Shown: positions 36,765-46,477, counted from the stretch's first letter. The stretch: 64,000 nt of DNA from Pseudomonas khorasanensis (GCF_014268505.2 NZ_JABWQP020000002.1:620001-684000); one strand, 5' to 3'. Translations and numbers: made by a program. Notes: a model not told the origin generated them from the sequence alone.

Positions 36765-39224
36765 ATGAAGCAAAAGCAGACTCTGGGAACACCACGGTTG
36801 TTGGGTATCGTCTGGCCCTTTATTGCTGTCGTGGTGTTCCAGGCATTACTGGGCGGCGTGAGCCTGTATGTGCTCTCGGCCGTGCGTGGCTATGTGGCCG
36901 GCGAAAGCCTGTGGTCCAAGGGCCAGAAAGACGCCATCTATTATCTGAACCTCTACGCCGACAGTCGTGATGAGGTGACTTATCACAAATATCTCACGGC
37001 AATCGCAGTGCCTCAGGGCGGGCATGAGTTGCGCCTGGCGCTGGATCTGCAGCCGCCGGATCTTGCTGCGGCCCGTGAAGGCATTCTCAAAGGCGGCAAC
37101 CACCCCGATGATGTCTCCAGCCTGATCTGGCTGTACCTCAATTTCCGGCATTTCAGTTATCTGGAAACGGCTATTGACCGCTGGACGGTGGGCGACGCCT
37201 ATCTGGTCGAACTGGATGACGTAGCGCAGGAAATGCACCGCAGCATCTCGCGCAACAGTGCCAGCGAGGCCGATATTCAGCGCTGGAAAGCGCGCATCTT
37301 TGCGATCAATGACGGCGTGACGCCAGCGGCCAGAGCGTTCAGCGACGCCTTGGGCGAAGGCTCGCGGGTGGTTATGCGTTTGTTGTTGTTCACTAATCTG
37401 GCGACGGCCCTGGGTTTGATCGTGCTGGCGCTGTGGCGCACGCACAAGCTGCTCAAACAGCGACACGAATTTGCTCAAGCGCTGCAGATGGAGAAGGACC
37501 GCGCTCACATCACGCTGCAATCGATTGGCGACGGCGTCATCACCACCGACGTCAATGGCGCGATCGACTACATGAATCCCGCTGCCGAGGCGATGACGCA
37601 CTGGAAGGCCGAGCAGGCGGCGGGCCTGCCGTTGGCGGCGTTGTTCAACCTGCTTGATGAGAATGCCCAGACCGAAGGGCTCACATTGATCGAGCGCATT
37701 CTCAGTGGTCAGCTCAGTGGCGGCAGCGAACATGCGAAGCTGATCCAGCGCCTTGATGGCAGCACGCTGTCGGTCACACTGGTGGGAGCACCGATCCGCA
37801 ATGCCGGCAATGTCAGCGGTACGGTACTCGTGCTGCACGACATGACGCAGGAGCGACAGTACATCGCCAACCTGTCCTGGCAGGCAACCCATGATGCGCT
37901 GACCGGGTTGGCCAATCGCCGGGAGTTCGAGTACCGGCTGGAGCAGGCGCTGCACAACCTCACGCGTCAATCCGGTCGGCACGCGCTGATGTTCCTCGAT
38001 CTGGACCAGTTCAAGCTGGTCAACGACACCTGCGGCCATGCGGCGGGCGATGAGCTGCTGCGGCACATTTGTACATTGTTGCAATCAGCTTTGCGCGAGG
38101 GCGATACCTTGGCGCGCCTGGGCGGTGACGAGTTCGGCGTCCTGCTGGAAAACTGTTCATTGGAGGCTGCAGAGAAAATCGCCGAGAGCCTGCGGCAGAC
38201 GGTGCAGAACCTGCATTTTGTCTGGAAGGGCCGGCCTTTCCAGACCACCGTCAGTATCGGTCTGGTGCACGTCAACCAGACCCCGACGACACTGGAGGCC
38301 TCGCTGCGAGCGGCTGACATGGCGTGCTACATGGCCAAGGAAAAAGGGCGCAACCGGGTTCAGGTTTATCACGCGGACGATACAGAACTCTCCGTGCGCT
38401 TTGGTGAAATGGCTTGGGTGCAACGCCTGCACATGGCGTTGGAAGAGAATCGGTTTTGCCTGTATGCCCAGTCCATCTCTGCACTCAAGCCATACGACGG
38501 CCAGGCCGGACACATCGAAATCCTCCTGCGCCTGCATGATGAGTCAGGCAGGATAATTCTGCCTGACAGCTTCATTCCAGCGGCTGAACGCTATGGTTTG
38601 ATGACTCAGTTAGATCGTTGGGTAGTGCAAAACGTATTCAAGGTTATTGCGCAGTGTATTGAACAGGAACATGAACGTCCTCTAGCAATGTGTGCGATTA
38701 ATCTGTCAGGCATTACTATAGGAGATAACGCGTTTTTGCACTTTCTAAAGGAGCAGTTTGTTAAGTACGACATACCTCCTGAAATGATTTGTTTTGAAAT
38801 TACAGAAACCAGTGCCATTGCTAATTTAGGTAGCGCAATACGTTTTATCAATGAACTCAAAGGCTTGGGTTGCCATTTCTCTCTCGATGACTTTTGTGCC
38901 GGAATGTCTTCATTCGCTTACTTGAAACATTTGCCTGTAGACTTCCTGAAGATCGACGGGAGTTTCGTAAAGGATATGCTGGACGACCCGGTTAACCGGG
39001 CGATGGTCGAAGTGATCAATCACATCGGGCATGTCATGGGTAAGCAGACAATTGCCGAGTTCGTTGAAACTATCCAGATCGAACAGGCGTTGCTTGAGAT
39101 AGGTGTGGATTACGCTCAGGGATATGTTATCGAGCGCCCGCAGTTATTTACCTGTGAGAGTTTGCAAAGTCGCCCCGCCAGGCCGCAGCCGTTGTTATTC
39201 AAAGCGCCGGGCACGTTCCGTTGA
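36765..39224 (+). CDS. Membrane-bound PAS-GGDEF-EAL c-di-GMP protein
   Basis: An 819-residue inner-membrane protein: TM1 ~15-38, periplasmic sensor (~40-200), TM2 ~205-225, PAS (~240-360), GGDEF (intact motif 453-457 with an RxxD inhibitory site, REGD, upstream), and EAL. In the EAL domain the signature is EIL (Glu585), and the usual DDFG is DDFC (708-711), while NLSG, FEIT and LKIDGSF remain. It is probably a dual cyclase/phosphodiesterase, with the GGDEF half the surer activity. AAGGAATCTC precedes the ATG. A strikingly AT-rich patch (38590-38950) covers the middle of the EAL domain. Confidence 0.87.
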   Translation: MKQKQTLGTPRLLGIVWPFIAVVVFQALLGGVSLYVLSAVRGYVAGESLWSKGQKDAIYYLNLYADSRDEVTYHKYLTAIAVPQGGHELRLALDLQPPDLAAAREGILKGGNHPDDVSSLIWLYLNFRHFSYLETAIDRWTVGDAYLVELDDVAQEMHRSISRNSASEADIQRWKARIFAINDGVTPAARAFSDALGEGSRVVMRLLLFTNLATALGLIVLALWRTHKLLKQRHEFAQALQMEKDRAHITLQSIGDGVITTDVNGAIDYMNPAAEAMTHWKAEQAAGLPLAALFNLLDENAQTEGLTLIERILSGQLSGGSEHAKLIQRLDGSTLSVTLVGAPIRNAGNVSGTVLVLHDMTQERQYIANLSWQATHDALTGLANRREFEYRLEQALHNLTRQSGRHALMFLDLDQFKLVNDTCGHAAGDELLRHICTLLQSALREGDTLARLGGDEFGVLLENCSLEAAEKIAESLRQTVQNLHFVWKGRPFQTTVSIGLVHVNQTPTTLEASLRAADMACYMAKEKGRNRVQVYHADDTELSVRFGEMAWVQRLHMALEENRFCLYAQSISALKPYDGQAGHIEILLRLHDESGRIILPDSFIPAAERYGLMTQLDRWVVQNVFKVIAQCIEQEHERPLAMCAINLSGITIGDNAFLHFLKEQFVKYDIPPEMICFEITETSAIANLGSAIRFINELKGLGCHFSLDDFCAGMSSFAYLKHLPVDFLKIDGSFVKDMLDDPVNRAMVEVINHIGHVMGKQTIAEFVETIQIEQALLEIGVDYAQGYVIERPQLFTCESLQSRPARPQPLLFKAPGTFR

Positions 39225-39270
39225 AGTCTCTCGCCGATCCTAGCAATCACAACTCAAAAGGAGCCGAACA

Positions 39271-40065
39271 GTGATCGACACATTCAACCGAACCGGACCA
39301 CTCATGGAAGCTGCAAGTTATCCTGCCTGGGCGCAACAGCTCATTGAGGATTGTAGCGAGAGCAAGCGCCGGGTTGTCGAACATGAACTTTACCAGCGCA
39401 TGCGTGATAACAAGCTCAGCGCCAAAACCATGCGTCAGTACCTGATCGGGGGCTGGCCGGTCGTGGAGCAGTTCGCCTTGTACATGGCGCAGAACCTCAC
39501 CAAAACCCGCTTCGCCCGCCATCCCGGCGAGGACATGGCGCGGCGCTGGCTGATGCGCAATATTCGCGTCGAACTCAACCACGCCGATTACTGGATGCAT
39601 TGGAGCCGGGCCCACGGCGTCAGCCTGGAAGATCTCCAGGCCCAGCAAGTGCCACCCGAGCTGCACGCCCTGAGCCACTGGTGCTGGCACACCAGCTCGG
39701 CGGATTCGCTGATCGTGGCGATTGCCGCGACCAACTACGCGATCGAGGGGGCAACGGGGGAGTGGTCGGCGGTGGTCTGCTCAACCGGCGTCTACGCGGC
39801 GGCATTCCCGGAAGAAGATCGCAAGCGGGCAATGAAGTGGCTGAAAATGCACGCGCAATATGACGATGCCCATCCGTGGGAAGCGCTGGAAATCATCTGC
39901 ACGCTGGCTGGCATGAACCCGAGCAAGGCCTTGCAGGCCGAACTGCGCCAAGCCGTCTGCAAGAGCTATGACTACATGTACCTGTTCCTGGAACGGTGCA
40001 TGCAGCTTGAGACTTCGGAGCGGTTGCTGGTCAATCGCGAGCGCAGGACCTTGGCCGAAAGCTGA
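39271..40065 (+). CDS. TenA/PqqC-like heme-oxygenase-fold protein
   Basis: A 264-residue, all-helical protein of the TenA/PqqC superfamily. Seen are LSAKTMRQYLIGGWPVVEQF, the ELNHADYWMHW helix and the late helix CKSYDYMYLF. Members are thiaminases, quinone-biosynthesis oxidases or uncharacterised; the often-used label transcriptional regulator has no basis in the fold. GTG 39271 is chosen for AAAGGAG eight bases upstream; ATG 39304 is the alternative. It is probably not in an operon with the c-di-GMP gene, although only 46 bp lie between. Confidence 0.72.
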   Translation: MIDTFNRTGPLMEAASYPAWAQQLIEDCSESKRRVVEHELYQRMRDNKLSAKTMRQYLIGGWPVVEQFALYMAQNLTKTRFARHPGEDMARRWLMRNIRVELNHADYWMHWSRAHGVSLEDLQAQQVPPELHALSHWCWHTSSADSLIVAIAATNYAIEGATGEWSAVVCSTGVYAAAFPEEDRKRAMKWLKMHAQYDDAHPWEALEIICTLAGMNPSKALQAELRQAVCKSYDYMYLFLERCMQLETSERLLVNRERRTLAES

Positions 40066-40072
40066 TCAACAC

Positions 40073-40162
40073 TGTGGGAGCGAGCCTGCTCGCGAAAGCG
40101 GTGTGTCAGGCAGCGAATTCGTTGTCTGATACTCCCTCTTCGCGAGCAGGCTCGCTCCCACA
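40073..40162. repeat. REP pair in outward orientation
   Basis: Two REP cores, 40073-40096 (TGTGGGAGCGAGCCTGC...) and 40139-40162 (...GCAGGCTCGCTCCCACA), with a 42-bp spacer. CCCAC ends face outward, opposite to all other REP pairs of this class in the window. Confidence 0.88.
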
Positions 40163-40185
40163 CTGGTTTGTGTTGCCTGTAATGT

Positions 40186-41112
40186 TTAACCCGCCATCGC
40201 CAACCGGTTGCGCCCCTCGCGCTTGGCGACATACAGCGCACTGTCGGCACGGCGCAGCAAGCTGTCAGCCGATTCCCCCGGCAGCAGCGTCGAGCAACCG
40301 AGGCTCACCGTGAGCTCGATCAACCGGCCGTCGGCAAAATACTCCGCCGTCTGCGTCGCATGACGCAACCGCTCGCCAACCATCGCCGCCGCTTCCCGGC
40401 CAGTGTTGGACAGCAGAATCAGAAACTCCTCGCCGCCGTAGCGAAACACCATATCGACGTTACGCAGCTGCGCCTTGATGGATGCCGCAATGGCTTTGAG
40501 CACATCATCACCGGCGCTGTGCCCGTGTTCGTCATTGACCCGTTTGAAGTGGTCGATGTCCAGCATCAGCACCGACAGCGGTTGCACGTGCCGGCGCGAC
40601 ATGTCGATCTCGCGCTGCAAGGTCTGCTCCATCGCCACGCGGTTACCCGCGCCGGTCAGCGGATCGCGCAGGGCGCTCTGGGTAGCGGCGCGATAGAGCA
40701 GGGCGTTGCGCATCGGGTACAGCAGGCAGGACAGCAGCGACTCGAGGTCGCCCTGTTCCTTTTCGTTGAAGCGATGATTGCGGCGGAACACCAGCTCGCC
40801 CATGTGCTCGCCTTCGTGGCTCAGGCGATAACTGACCGAATGGTGGCCACGGCTGCCGAATTCAAGGCGCAGATCGCTGCCCTGGTGCACATAGCTCAAG
40901 GCATCCAGCGGCACCAGACGTTGAATCTCGCGGAAAAAAAGTCCGAGGATACGTTGTGGCTCAAGGCTGGTTTGCAGTTGCAGGCTCATTTGCTGACGCA
41001 GTTGCGCCACGCTGGTCGGGCGCTCGATCAGCGCCGGCACTTGACCGAAGCCCAGGCGCTGCAATTTGGCACTGTCAAAGTCAATTGCATGGGTCTGGGA
41101 AGGAGATTTCAT
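40186..41112 (-). CDS. Diguanylate cyclase with N-terminal sensor (GGEEF)
   Basis: A 308-residue cytoplasmic protein: a GAF-like region (~30-150) and a GGDEF domain (~155-308) with the active motif RYGGEEF and an intact RxxD inhibitory site (RNVD). It makes c-di-GMP from two GTP. ATG 41112 is preceded by AGGGGCT; a candidate promoter lies at 41217-41245. The longer open frame upstream has no ribosome-binding site. It sits next to the larger GGDEF-EAL gene, separated by the TenA-like gene. Confidence 0.88.
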   Translation of the reverse strand: MKSPSQTHAIDFDSAKLQRLGFGQVPALIERPTSVAQLRQQMSLQLQTSLEPQRILGLFFREIQRLVPLDALSYVHQGSDLRLEFGSRGHHSVSYRLSHEGEHMGELVFRRNHRFNEKEQGDLESLLSCLLYPMRNALLYRAATQSALRDPLTGAGNRVAMEQTLQREIDMSRRHVQPLSVLMLDIDHFKRVNDEHGHSAGDDVLKAIAASIKAQLRNVDMVFRYGGEEFLILLSNTGREAAAMVGERLRHATQTAEYFADGRLIELTVSLGCSTLLPGESADSLLRRADSALYVAKREGRNRLAMAG

Positions 41113-41216
41113 ATGGCGTGAGCCCCTAAGCAGTAAGTCTGTCTTACAGGCTGGGTGAGAGCGGCTATGGGCTGCGCGTCGTACTGATCCGTCAGTCCCG
41201 TAGGACATTTGGCGTA

Positions 41217-41245
41217 AGTTTAGTCTGCCGGAAACGATCAGTCAG
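41217..41245 (-). promoter_or_regulatory. Candidate promoter of the diguanylate cyclase gene
   Basis: On the minus strand CTGACT (41240-41245), 17 bp, TAAACT (41217-41222), each four of six to consensus. The rest of the 359-bp gap 41113-41471 holds no gene, only the hairpin listed separately. Confidence 0.45.
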
Positions 41246-41426
41246 CTCTCGATACCGGCATTGCCCCATTGCCATCACACGGCATGTTTTGAGGATATTT
41301 AGAGCGAAACGCGTGCCAATCGGTTCGATTTAATTTAAGCGCTTTTGAATCAAGGGCTTGCTGATTTCATGGGGGCTGTTGCGGTGGGGAATTGGCGGGT
41401 TTGTGACGGTTGTGAGGGGCAACGGG

Positions 41427-41456
41427 TTGCCGCGACAGCATTCTGTCGCGGCAACA
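41427..41456. other. Perfect 13-bp hairpin downstream of the yciK-like gene
   Basis: GTTGCCGCGACAG-CATT-CTGTCGCGGCAAC, perfectly paired, 15 bp past the stop of the leftward SDR gene, without a T run on either side. It resembles a terminator stem but lacks the U tract; it may stop transcription weakly or protect the 3' end of the ubiG operon message. Confidence 0.7.
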
Positions 41457-41471
41457 ATTCGACGTATGGCG

Positions 41472-42212
41472 TTATTGGGCGTTGAAAGCCTGGCCATTGA
41501 CGCCGGTGCTGTCGGGCCCCATCAAGTACAGGTATACCGGCATGATTTCTTCCGGTGTCGGGTTGTTCAGCGGGTTTTCCCCGGGATAAGCCTGAGCTCG
41601 CATGCTGGTGCGCGTGCCGCCCGGGTTGATGCTGTTGGAGCGTACCGGCGCCACGCCTTCGACTTCGTCGGCCAGTGTTTGCATCAAACCTTCGGTGGCG
41701 AATTTCGACACCCCGTATGCGCCCCAATAAGCACGGCCCTTGCGCCCGACGCTGCTGGAGGTGAATACCACCGAAGCGTCCTGCGACAGCTTGAGCAGCG
41801 GCAGCAGGGTGCTGGTCAGCATGAACATGGCGTTGACGTTGATCTGCATGACCCGCATGAAATTTTCGCCCGACAGTTGTTCGATCGGCGTGCGCGGGCC
41901 GATGATCGAAGCGTTGTGCAGCAGGCCGTCGAGGTGGCCGAACTCGGTTTCGATCATCGCGGCGAGTTCATCGTACTGATGGGGCAGCGCGGTTTCGAGA
42001 TTGAACGGGATCACCGCCGGTTGCGGATGGCCGGCAGCCTCGATCTCGTCGTAGACCTGAGTCAGATTGGCCTCGGTCTTGCCCAGCAATAATACGGTCG
42101 CACCGTGGGCCGCATAGGTTTTCGCCGCAGCCGCGCCGATGCCTCGCCCGGCTCCAGTGACCAGAATGACCCGATCCTTGAGCAATTCAGGGCGAGCGGT
42201 GTAATCAAACAT
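41472..42212 (-). CDS. YciK-like short-chain dehydrogenase
   Basis: A 246-residue SDR of the YciK type: start MFDYTARPELLKDRVILVTG, dinucleotide motif GAGRGIG, NAS in place of NNAG (LLHNASIIG), and catalytic YGVSK. Gene order ubiG-mupP-yciK is conserved in Pseudomonas. Substrate unknown. ATG 42212 has GAGG just upstream. Last gene of the leftward ubiG operon. Confidence 0.88.
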   Translation of the reverse strand: MFDYTARPELLKDRVILVTGAGRGIGAAAAKTYAAHGATVLLLGKTEANLTQVYDEIEAAGHPQPAVIPFNLETALPHQYDELAAMIETEFGHLDGLLHNASIIGPRTPIEQLSGENFMRVMQINVNAMFMLTSTLLPLLKLSQDASVVFTSSSVGRKGRAYWGAYGVSKFATEGLMQTLADEVEGVAPVRSNSINPGGTRTSMRAQAYPGENPLNNPTPEEIMPVYLYLMGPDSTGVNGQAFNAQ

Positions 42213-42282
42213 AAAAACCTCATCAAGTCGGATCGTTCCCATGCGCAGCAAAGGAATGCAGCAGACGCTCTGCGTCAGGTTT

Positions 42283-42954
42283 TCAGCAACTGCACAACGC
42301 GCTATCGAGCACCTTGCGCAACTCCAGCGGATGATCCACCACCACGTCCGCGCCCCAGTGCCGCGGGTTGTCGTCCGGGTGGATGTAGCCGTAGGTCACC
42401 GCAGCGGTTTTGGTGCCGGCATCGCGGCCCGACTCGATATCGCGCAAATCATCGCCGATAAAGAGAACGGTCGACGGATCCAGATCAAGCATCTTGCACG
42501 CCAGGATCAATGGCTCCGGATCCGGTTTGCTGTTCTTCACGTGGTCCGGGCAAATCAGCAGCGCCGAACGCTCGGCCAGCCCGAGTCGTTGCATGATCGG
42601 CTCGGCAAAGCGCACCGGTTTATTGGTGACAACACCCCAGATCAGATTGGCTTTCTCGATATCGGCCAGCAGCTCGGGCATGCCGTCGAACAGTTTGCTG
42701 TGCACCGCGCAGCCGACCAGATAGCGTTCGAGGAACTCCTGACGCAGCGCCTCGAAGCCCGGCGATTCAGGGTCCATCGAAAACGTCACCGCAACCATGG
42801 CTTTGGCGCCACCGGAAATCTCGTCGCGGATGTGCTTGTCATTGATCGGCGGCAAACCGCGATCCGCGCGCATCGCCTGGCAGATGGCGATGAAATCCGG
42901 CGCGGTGTCGAGCAGGGTGCCGTCCATGTCGAAAAGTACCGCTCTGATGGCCAT
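42283..42954 (-). CDS. mupP: N-acetylmuramic acid 6-phosphate phosphatase (Gph-like HAD)
   Basis: A 223-residue HAD phosphatase with DMDGTLLDT (motif I), the Thr of motif II (VVTNKP) and GDDLRD (motif IV). In Pseudomonas the HAD gene directly after ubiG is MupP, which dephosphorylates MurNAc-6-P in peptidoglycan recycling and affects intrinsic fosfomycin and beta-lactam resistance. Older annotation calls it phosphoglycolate phosphatase. It lies four bases from ubiG. The assignment rests on gene order and motifs; paralogous Gph is the alternative. Confidence 0.82.
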   Translation of the reverse strand: MAIRAVLFDMDGTLLDTAPDFIAICQAMRADRGLPPINDKHIRDEISGGAKAMVAVTFSMDPESPGFEALRQEFLERYLVGCAVHSKLFDGMPELLADIEKANLIWGVVTNKPVRFAEPIMQRLGLAERSALLICPDHVKNSKPDPEPLILACKMLDLDPSTVLFIGDDLRDIESGRDAGTKTAAVTYGYIHPDDNPRHWGADVVVDHPLELRKVLDSALCSC

Positions 42955-42958
42955 CGGC

Positions 42959-43657
42959 TTATTCCTCGCGCAGGGTCTGGATCATGTAGTTGACGTCAAC
43001 GTCGCTGGCCAGTTTGTAGTGCTTGGTCAGCGGGTTGTAGGTCAGGCCGATGATGTCCTTGACGGTCAGGCCGGCCATGCGGCTCCAGGCACCGAGCTCG
43101 GACGGGCGGATGAATTTCTTGAAGTCGTGGGTGCCGCGCGGCAGCAGCTTCATGATGTATTCAGCGCCGATGATCGCGAACAGATAGGCCTTCGGGTTGC
43201 GGTTGATGGTCGAGAAAAACACCTGGCCGCCCGGCTTGACCATGCGGAAGCAGGCGCGGATCACCGAGGAAGGGTCTGGCACGTGCTCAAGCATTTCCAG
43301 GCAGGTGACCACGTCGAACTGCTCGGGCATTTCCTCGGCCAGCGCTTCGGCGGTGATCTGCCGGTATTCGACGCTGACGCCGGATTCCAGTTGATGCAGT
43401 TGCGCGACCGCCAGTGGCGCTTCGCCCATGTCGATTCCCATCACCGTGGCGCCCCGCAAGGCCATGGCTTCGCTGAGGATGCCGCCACCGCAACCGACGT
43501 CGAGGACCTTTTTGCCGGCCAGATTGACGCGCTCGTCGATCCAGTTGACCCGCAGCGGGTTGATGTCGTGCAGCGGCTTGAATTCGCTTTCACGGTCCCA
43601 CCAGCGATGGGCCAGAGCCTCGAATTTAGCGATTTCGGCGTGGTCGACGTTGCTCAT
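42959..43657 (-). CDS. ubiG: Ubiquinone biosynthesis O-methyltransferase UbiG
   Basis: A 232-residue SAM methyltransferase for both O-methylations of ubiquinone. The SAM motif [13 protein letters not shown], the family segment [17 protein letters not shown] and the normal length are seen. ATG 43657 has GAGGA eight bases upstream; a TTG two codons earlier is rejected. First gene of the operon ubiG-mupP-yciK. Confidence 0.95.
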   Translation of the reverse strand: MSNVDHAEIAKFEALAHRWWDRESEFKPLHDINPLRVNWIDERVNLAGKKVLDVGCGGGILSEAMALRGATVMGIDMGEAPLAVAQLHQLESGVSVEYRQITAEALAEEMPEQFDVVTCLEMLEHVPDPSSVIRACFRMVKPGGQVFFSTINRNPKAYLFAIIGAEYIMKLLPRGTHDFKKFIRPSELGAWSRMAGLTVKDIIGLTYNPLTKHYKLASDVDVNYMIQTLREE

Positions 43658-43714
43658 GTTCAAATCCTCGAAAACCTGAAAGGGGTTGTAGCCGCGACAA
43701 GTGCTGCGCGGTGT

Positions 43715-45049
43715 TTACGATTCGGTGTGGCCGCTGATGCGCTGGCCCCAGTGGCGGGCGGTCTCGCCCAGCTGTTGTTCGTCCATGCGGGTCAGGCGGC
43801 GGTCGTCGAGCAGTTGCCTGCCGGCCACCCACAGGTGTTTGACGCAGTCGCGACCGGTGGCATAGATCAGCTGTGAAACCGGGTCATACACCGGTTGCTG
43901 CGCCATGCCGGACAGGTCGAAAGCGACGATGTCGGCGGCTTTGCCGATTTCCAGCGAGCCTGTCTGTGCTTCGATCCCCAGCGCCCGCGCGCCGTTCAAT
44001 GTCGCCATGCGCAGCGCCCGGTGGGCGTCCAGCGCCGTGGCCGAGCCGGCGACGGCTTTGGCCAGCAACGCGGCGGTGCGGGTTTCGCCGAGCAGATCGA
44101 GGTCATTGTTGCTCGCCGCCCCATCGGTGCCGACGGCCACGTTCACGCCAGCCTGCCACAAACGTTCGACCGGGCAGAAGCCGCTGGCCAGTTTGAGGTT
44201 CGACTCGGGGCAATGGATCACGCTGGTGTTGCTTTCTACCAGCAGCGCCAGATCGTCGTCGCTGATCTGGGTCATGTGCACGGCCTGAAAGCGCGGCCCC
44301 AGCAAGCCGAGGCGACCGAGGCGCGCCAATGGCCGTTCGCCGGTCTGCTCGACGGCCTGCTGCACCTCGAATGCGGTTTCATGGACGTGCATGTGAATCG
44401 AGGCGTCCAGCTCCTCGGCGATCACCCGGATTTTTTCAAGGTTCTGGTCGCCAACCGTGTAGGGTGCATGGGGCCCGAAGGTGATCTTGATCCGTTCATG
44501 ATGCTTGAGGTCGCCGAACAGCTCCACGCCCTGACGAATGGCTTCGTCGGCGCTGCTGGCGCCCGGTATCGGGAAATCGAGGATCGGGATCGCAATCTGC
44601 GCGCGGATGCCACTGTTGTGCACGCGCTCGCTGGCGACTTTCGGAAAGAAGTACATGTCGGAGAAGCAAGTGATGCCGCCCTTGATCTGTTCGGCAATCG
44701 CCAGGTCGGTGCCGTCGCGGACGAACGCTTCATCAACCCATTTGCCCTCGGCCGGCCAGATATGATTTTCCAGCCAAGTCATTAATGGCAGATCGTCGGC
44801 CAGGCCCCGGAACAGTGTCATCGCCGCATGGCCGTGGGCATTGATCAGGCCTGGTGCCAAAAGAACATCCGGCAGTTCACGGATTTCCGTGGCGTTACAC
44901 TTCAATGCTTCGGCGCGCGGGCCGATAAACACGATGCAACCGTCCCGGATGCCCAGGCCGTGCTCCTTGAGCACAACACCTGCAGGTTCGACGGGGACCA
45001 GCCAGGTCGGCAGCAATAACAGGTCGAGCGCAATGGCAGGTTTTGGCAT
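43715..45049 (-). CDS. Methylthioadenosine/S-adenosylhomocysteine deaminase-type amidohydrolase
   Basis: A 444-residue zinc amidohydrolase (TRZ/ATZ/MtaD type). Metal and catalytic residues visible: HGH in [13 protein letters not shown], a later His in FQAVHMTQ, and Asp in [14 protein letters not shown]. In P. aeruginosa the enzyme in this position deaminates methylthioadenosine to methylthioinosine, feeding the divergent mtnA. ATG 45049 is chosen because the amidohydrolase fold begins there; the frame runs open much farther but opposite mtnA. No strong ribosome-binding site is visible. Confidence 0.85.
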   Translation of the reverse strand: MPKPAIALDLLLLPTWLVPVEPAGVVLKEHGLGIRDGCIVFIGPRAEALKCNATEIRELPDVLLAPGLINAHGHAAMTLFRGLADDLPLMTWLENHIWPAEGKWVDEAFVRDGTDLAIAEQIKGGITCFSDMYFFPKVASERVHNSGIRAQIAIPILDFPIPGASSADEAIRQGVELFGDLKHHERIKITFGPHAPYTVGDQNLEKIRVIAEELDASIHMHVHETAFEVQQAVEQTGERPLARLGRLGLLGPRFQAVHMTQISDDDLALLVESNTSVIHCPESNLKLASGFCPVERLWQAGVNVAVGTDGAASNNDLDLLGETRTAALLAKAVAGSATALDAHRALRMATLNGARALGIEAQTGSLEIGKAADIVAFDLSGMAQQPVYDPVSQLIYATGRDCVKHLWVAGRQLLDDRRLTRMDEQQLGETARHWGQRISGHTES

Positions 45050-45118
45050 CGAGGGTCGGTTCCAGTGCTTTTGTAAAGGATGGCGAAGTATACCCGAGCG
45101 TCTTCGCGGGGGGATCGC

Positions 45119-45124
45119 TATAAT
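45119..45124 (+). promoter_or_regulatory. -10 element of mtnA
   Basis: A perfect TATAAT in GCTATAATCGG, 34 bp before ATG 45158. The -35 region is poor. A TATACT on the minus strand (45087-45092) could serve the divergent deaminase gene; the two -10 boxes are 27 bp apart. Confidence 0.5.
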
Positions 45125-45157
45125 CGGCGGCTTTTGTTCACGAGTGCGGGGTGTGGG

Positions 45158-46234
45158 ATGCGCGATCGACTGTTGGCTGCGGAGAAAGTGAAGGCCATCG
45201 ATTGGCATGATGGCGCGCTGCACCTGCTGGATCAGCGTATTTTGCCGTTCGAGGAAACCTGGATTGCCTACACCAGCGCCGCCGGCGTGGCCGAGGCAAT
45301 TCGCTCGATGGTGGTGCGCGGCGCGCCGGCCATCGGTATCAGCGCGGCCTATGGCATCGTCCTCGCGGCGCGCGCACGGATTGCCGAAGGGGGCGACTGG
45401 TACGCGGCGCTGGAAGAAGACTTCGCCTTGCTGGCGGATTCCCGTCCCACGGCGGTCAACCTGTTCTGGGCGCTGGGTCGCATGCATGATCGCCTGGATC
45501 GCCTCAAGAGTAATGCCGATCCGCTGGCTGCACTGGAAGCTGAAGCCATCGCCATTCATGAGAGCGACCGTGAAGCCAATCTGACCATGGCTCAGCTTGG
45601 CGTCGATCTGATTCGCAAGCACCAGGGCAATGCCCAGGCGATTCTGACCCATTGCAACACCGGCGCGCTGGCGACCGGTGGTTTCGGCACCGCGCTGGGA
45701 GTGATTCGTGCTGCTTATATTGAAGGGATGGTCGAGCGCGTCTACGCCGACGAAACCCGTCCGTGGCTGCAGGGCTCGCGCCTGACCGCTTGGGAACTGG
45801 CCAACGAAGGGATTCCGGTGACCCTGAATGCCGACTCCGCTGCCGCGCACATCATGAAGACCAAAGGCATCACCTGGGTCATCGTCGGTGCTGACCGCAT
45901 CACGGCCAATGGCGATGTGGCGAACAAGATCGGCACCTATCAACTGGCGGTCAACGCCATGCACCACGGCGTGCGCTTCATGGTGGTGGCGCCGAGTTCA
46001 ACGATCGACATGCACCTGGCCAGCGGCGATGACATTCCGATTGAAGAACGTGATGGCGCGGAGTTGCTGGAAGTCGGCGGCAAGCGCGTGGGGGCGGACG
46101 TCGAAGCGTTCAATCCGGTGTTTGACGTAACGCCGGCCGATCTGATCGATGCGATCGTGACCGAGAAAGGCATCGTCGAACGCCCGGACACCGCCAAAAT
46201 GGCCCAGTTGATGTGCCGCAAGCGCCTGCATTGA
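45158..46234 (+). CDS. mtnA: Methylthioribose-1-phosphate isomerase
   Basis: A 358-residue enzyme of methionine salvage converting MTR-1-P to MTRu-1-P. Family blocks are [27 protein letters not shown], the catalytic-Cys region HCNTGAL, and [18 protein letters not shown] with the catalytic Asp. In Pseudomonas MTR-1-P comes from methylthioinosine phosphorolysis, which fits the divergent deaminase. ATG 45158 gives the family start [11 protein letters not shown]. Confidence 0.94.
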   Translation: MRDRLLAAEKVKAIDWHDGALHLLDQRILPFEETWIAYTSAAGVAEAIRSMVVRGAPAIGISAAYGIVLAARARIAEGGDWYAALEEDFALLADSRPTAVNLFWALGRMHDRLDRLKSNADPLAALEAEAIAIHESDREANLTMAQLGVDLIRKHQGNAQAILTHCNTGALATGGFGTALGVIRAAYIEGMVERVYADETRPWLQGSRLTAWELANEGIPVTLNADSAAAHIMKTKGITWVIVGADRITANGDVANKIGTYQLAVNAMHHGVRFMVVAPSSTIDMHLASGDDIPIEERDGAELLEVGGKRVGADVEAFNPVFDVTPADLIDAIVTEKGIVERPDTAKMAQLMCRKRLH

Positions 46235-46259
46235 CAGGCTTTGGTCTGGCGTTGAGCCC

Positions 46260-46331
46260 TTCGCGAGCAGGCTCGCTCCCACAGGTTTTGTGATCGCCAC
46301 AGACCCGTGTGGGAGCGAGCCTGCTCGCGAA
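46260..46331. repeat. REP doublet after mtnA
   Basis: Inverted GCGAGCAGGCTCGCTCCCAC copies with inward-facing CCCAC ends. It is at the start of the 425-bp gap 46235-46659; the rest is the gyrA control region. Confidence 0.9.
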
Positions 46332-46477
46332 GAGGTCGGTAATGTCAATAAACATCGCTAATTCAGCCCCATATTTCACATTCAAAGAAGCTCTGAGCCT
46401 CTCTCGTCCTCCTCAAGCTTGTCACCGGTCAACTAACTATGCTCCATGCGCGTCTGGGGGATAGGTGCGTGGCGGCT

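Noticed and set aside
39271..40065. TenA-like gene as a transcriptional regulator
   Set aside because: The sequence is an all-helical TenA/PqqC fold without a DNA-binding domain; the common label is inherited, not shown.
43715..45967. 750-residue reading of the amidohydrolase gene
   Set aside because: The extra N-terminal 306 residues are antisense to mtnA; the amidohydrolase fold begins at 45049.
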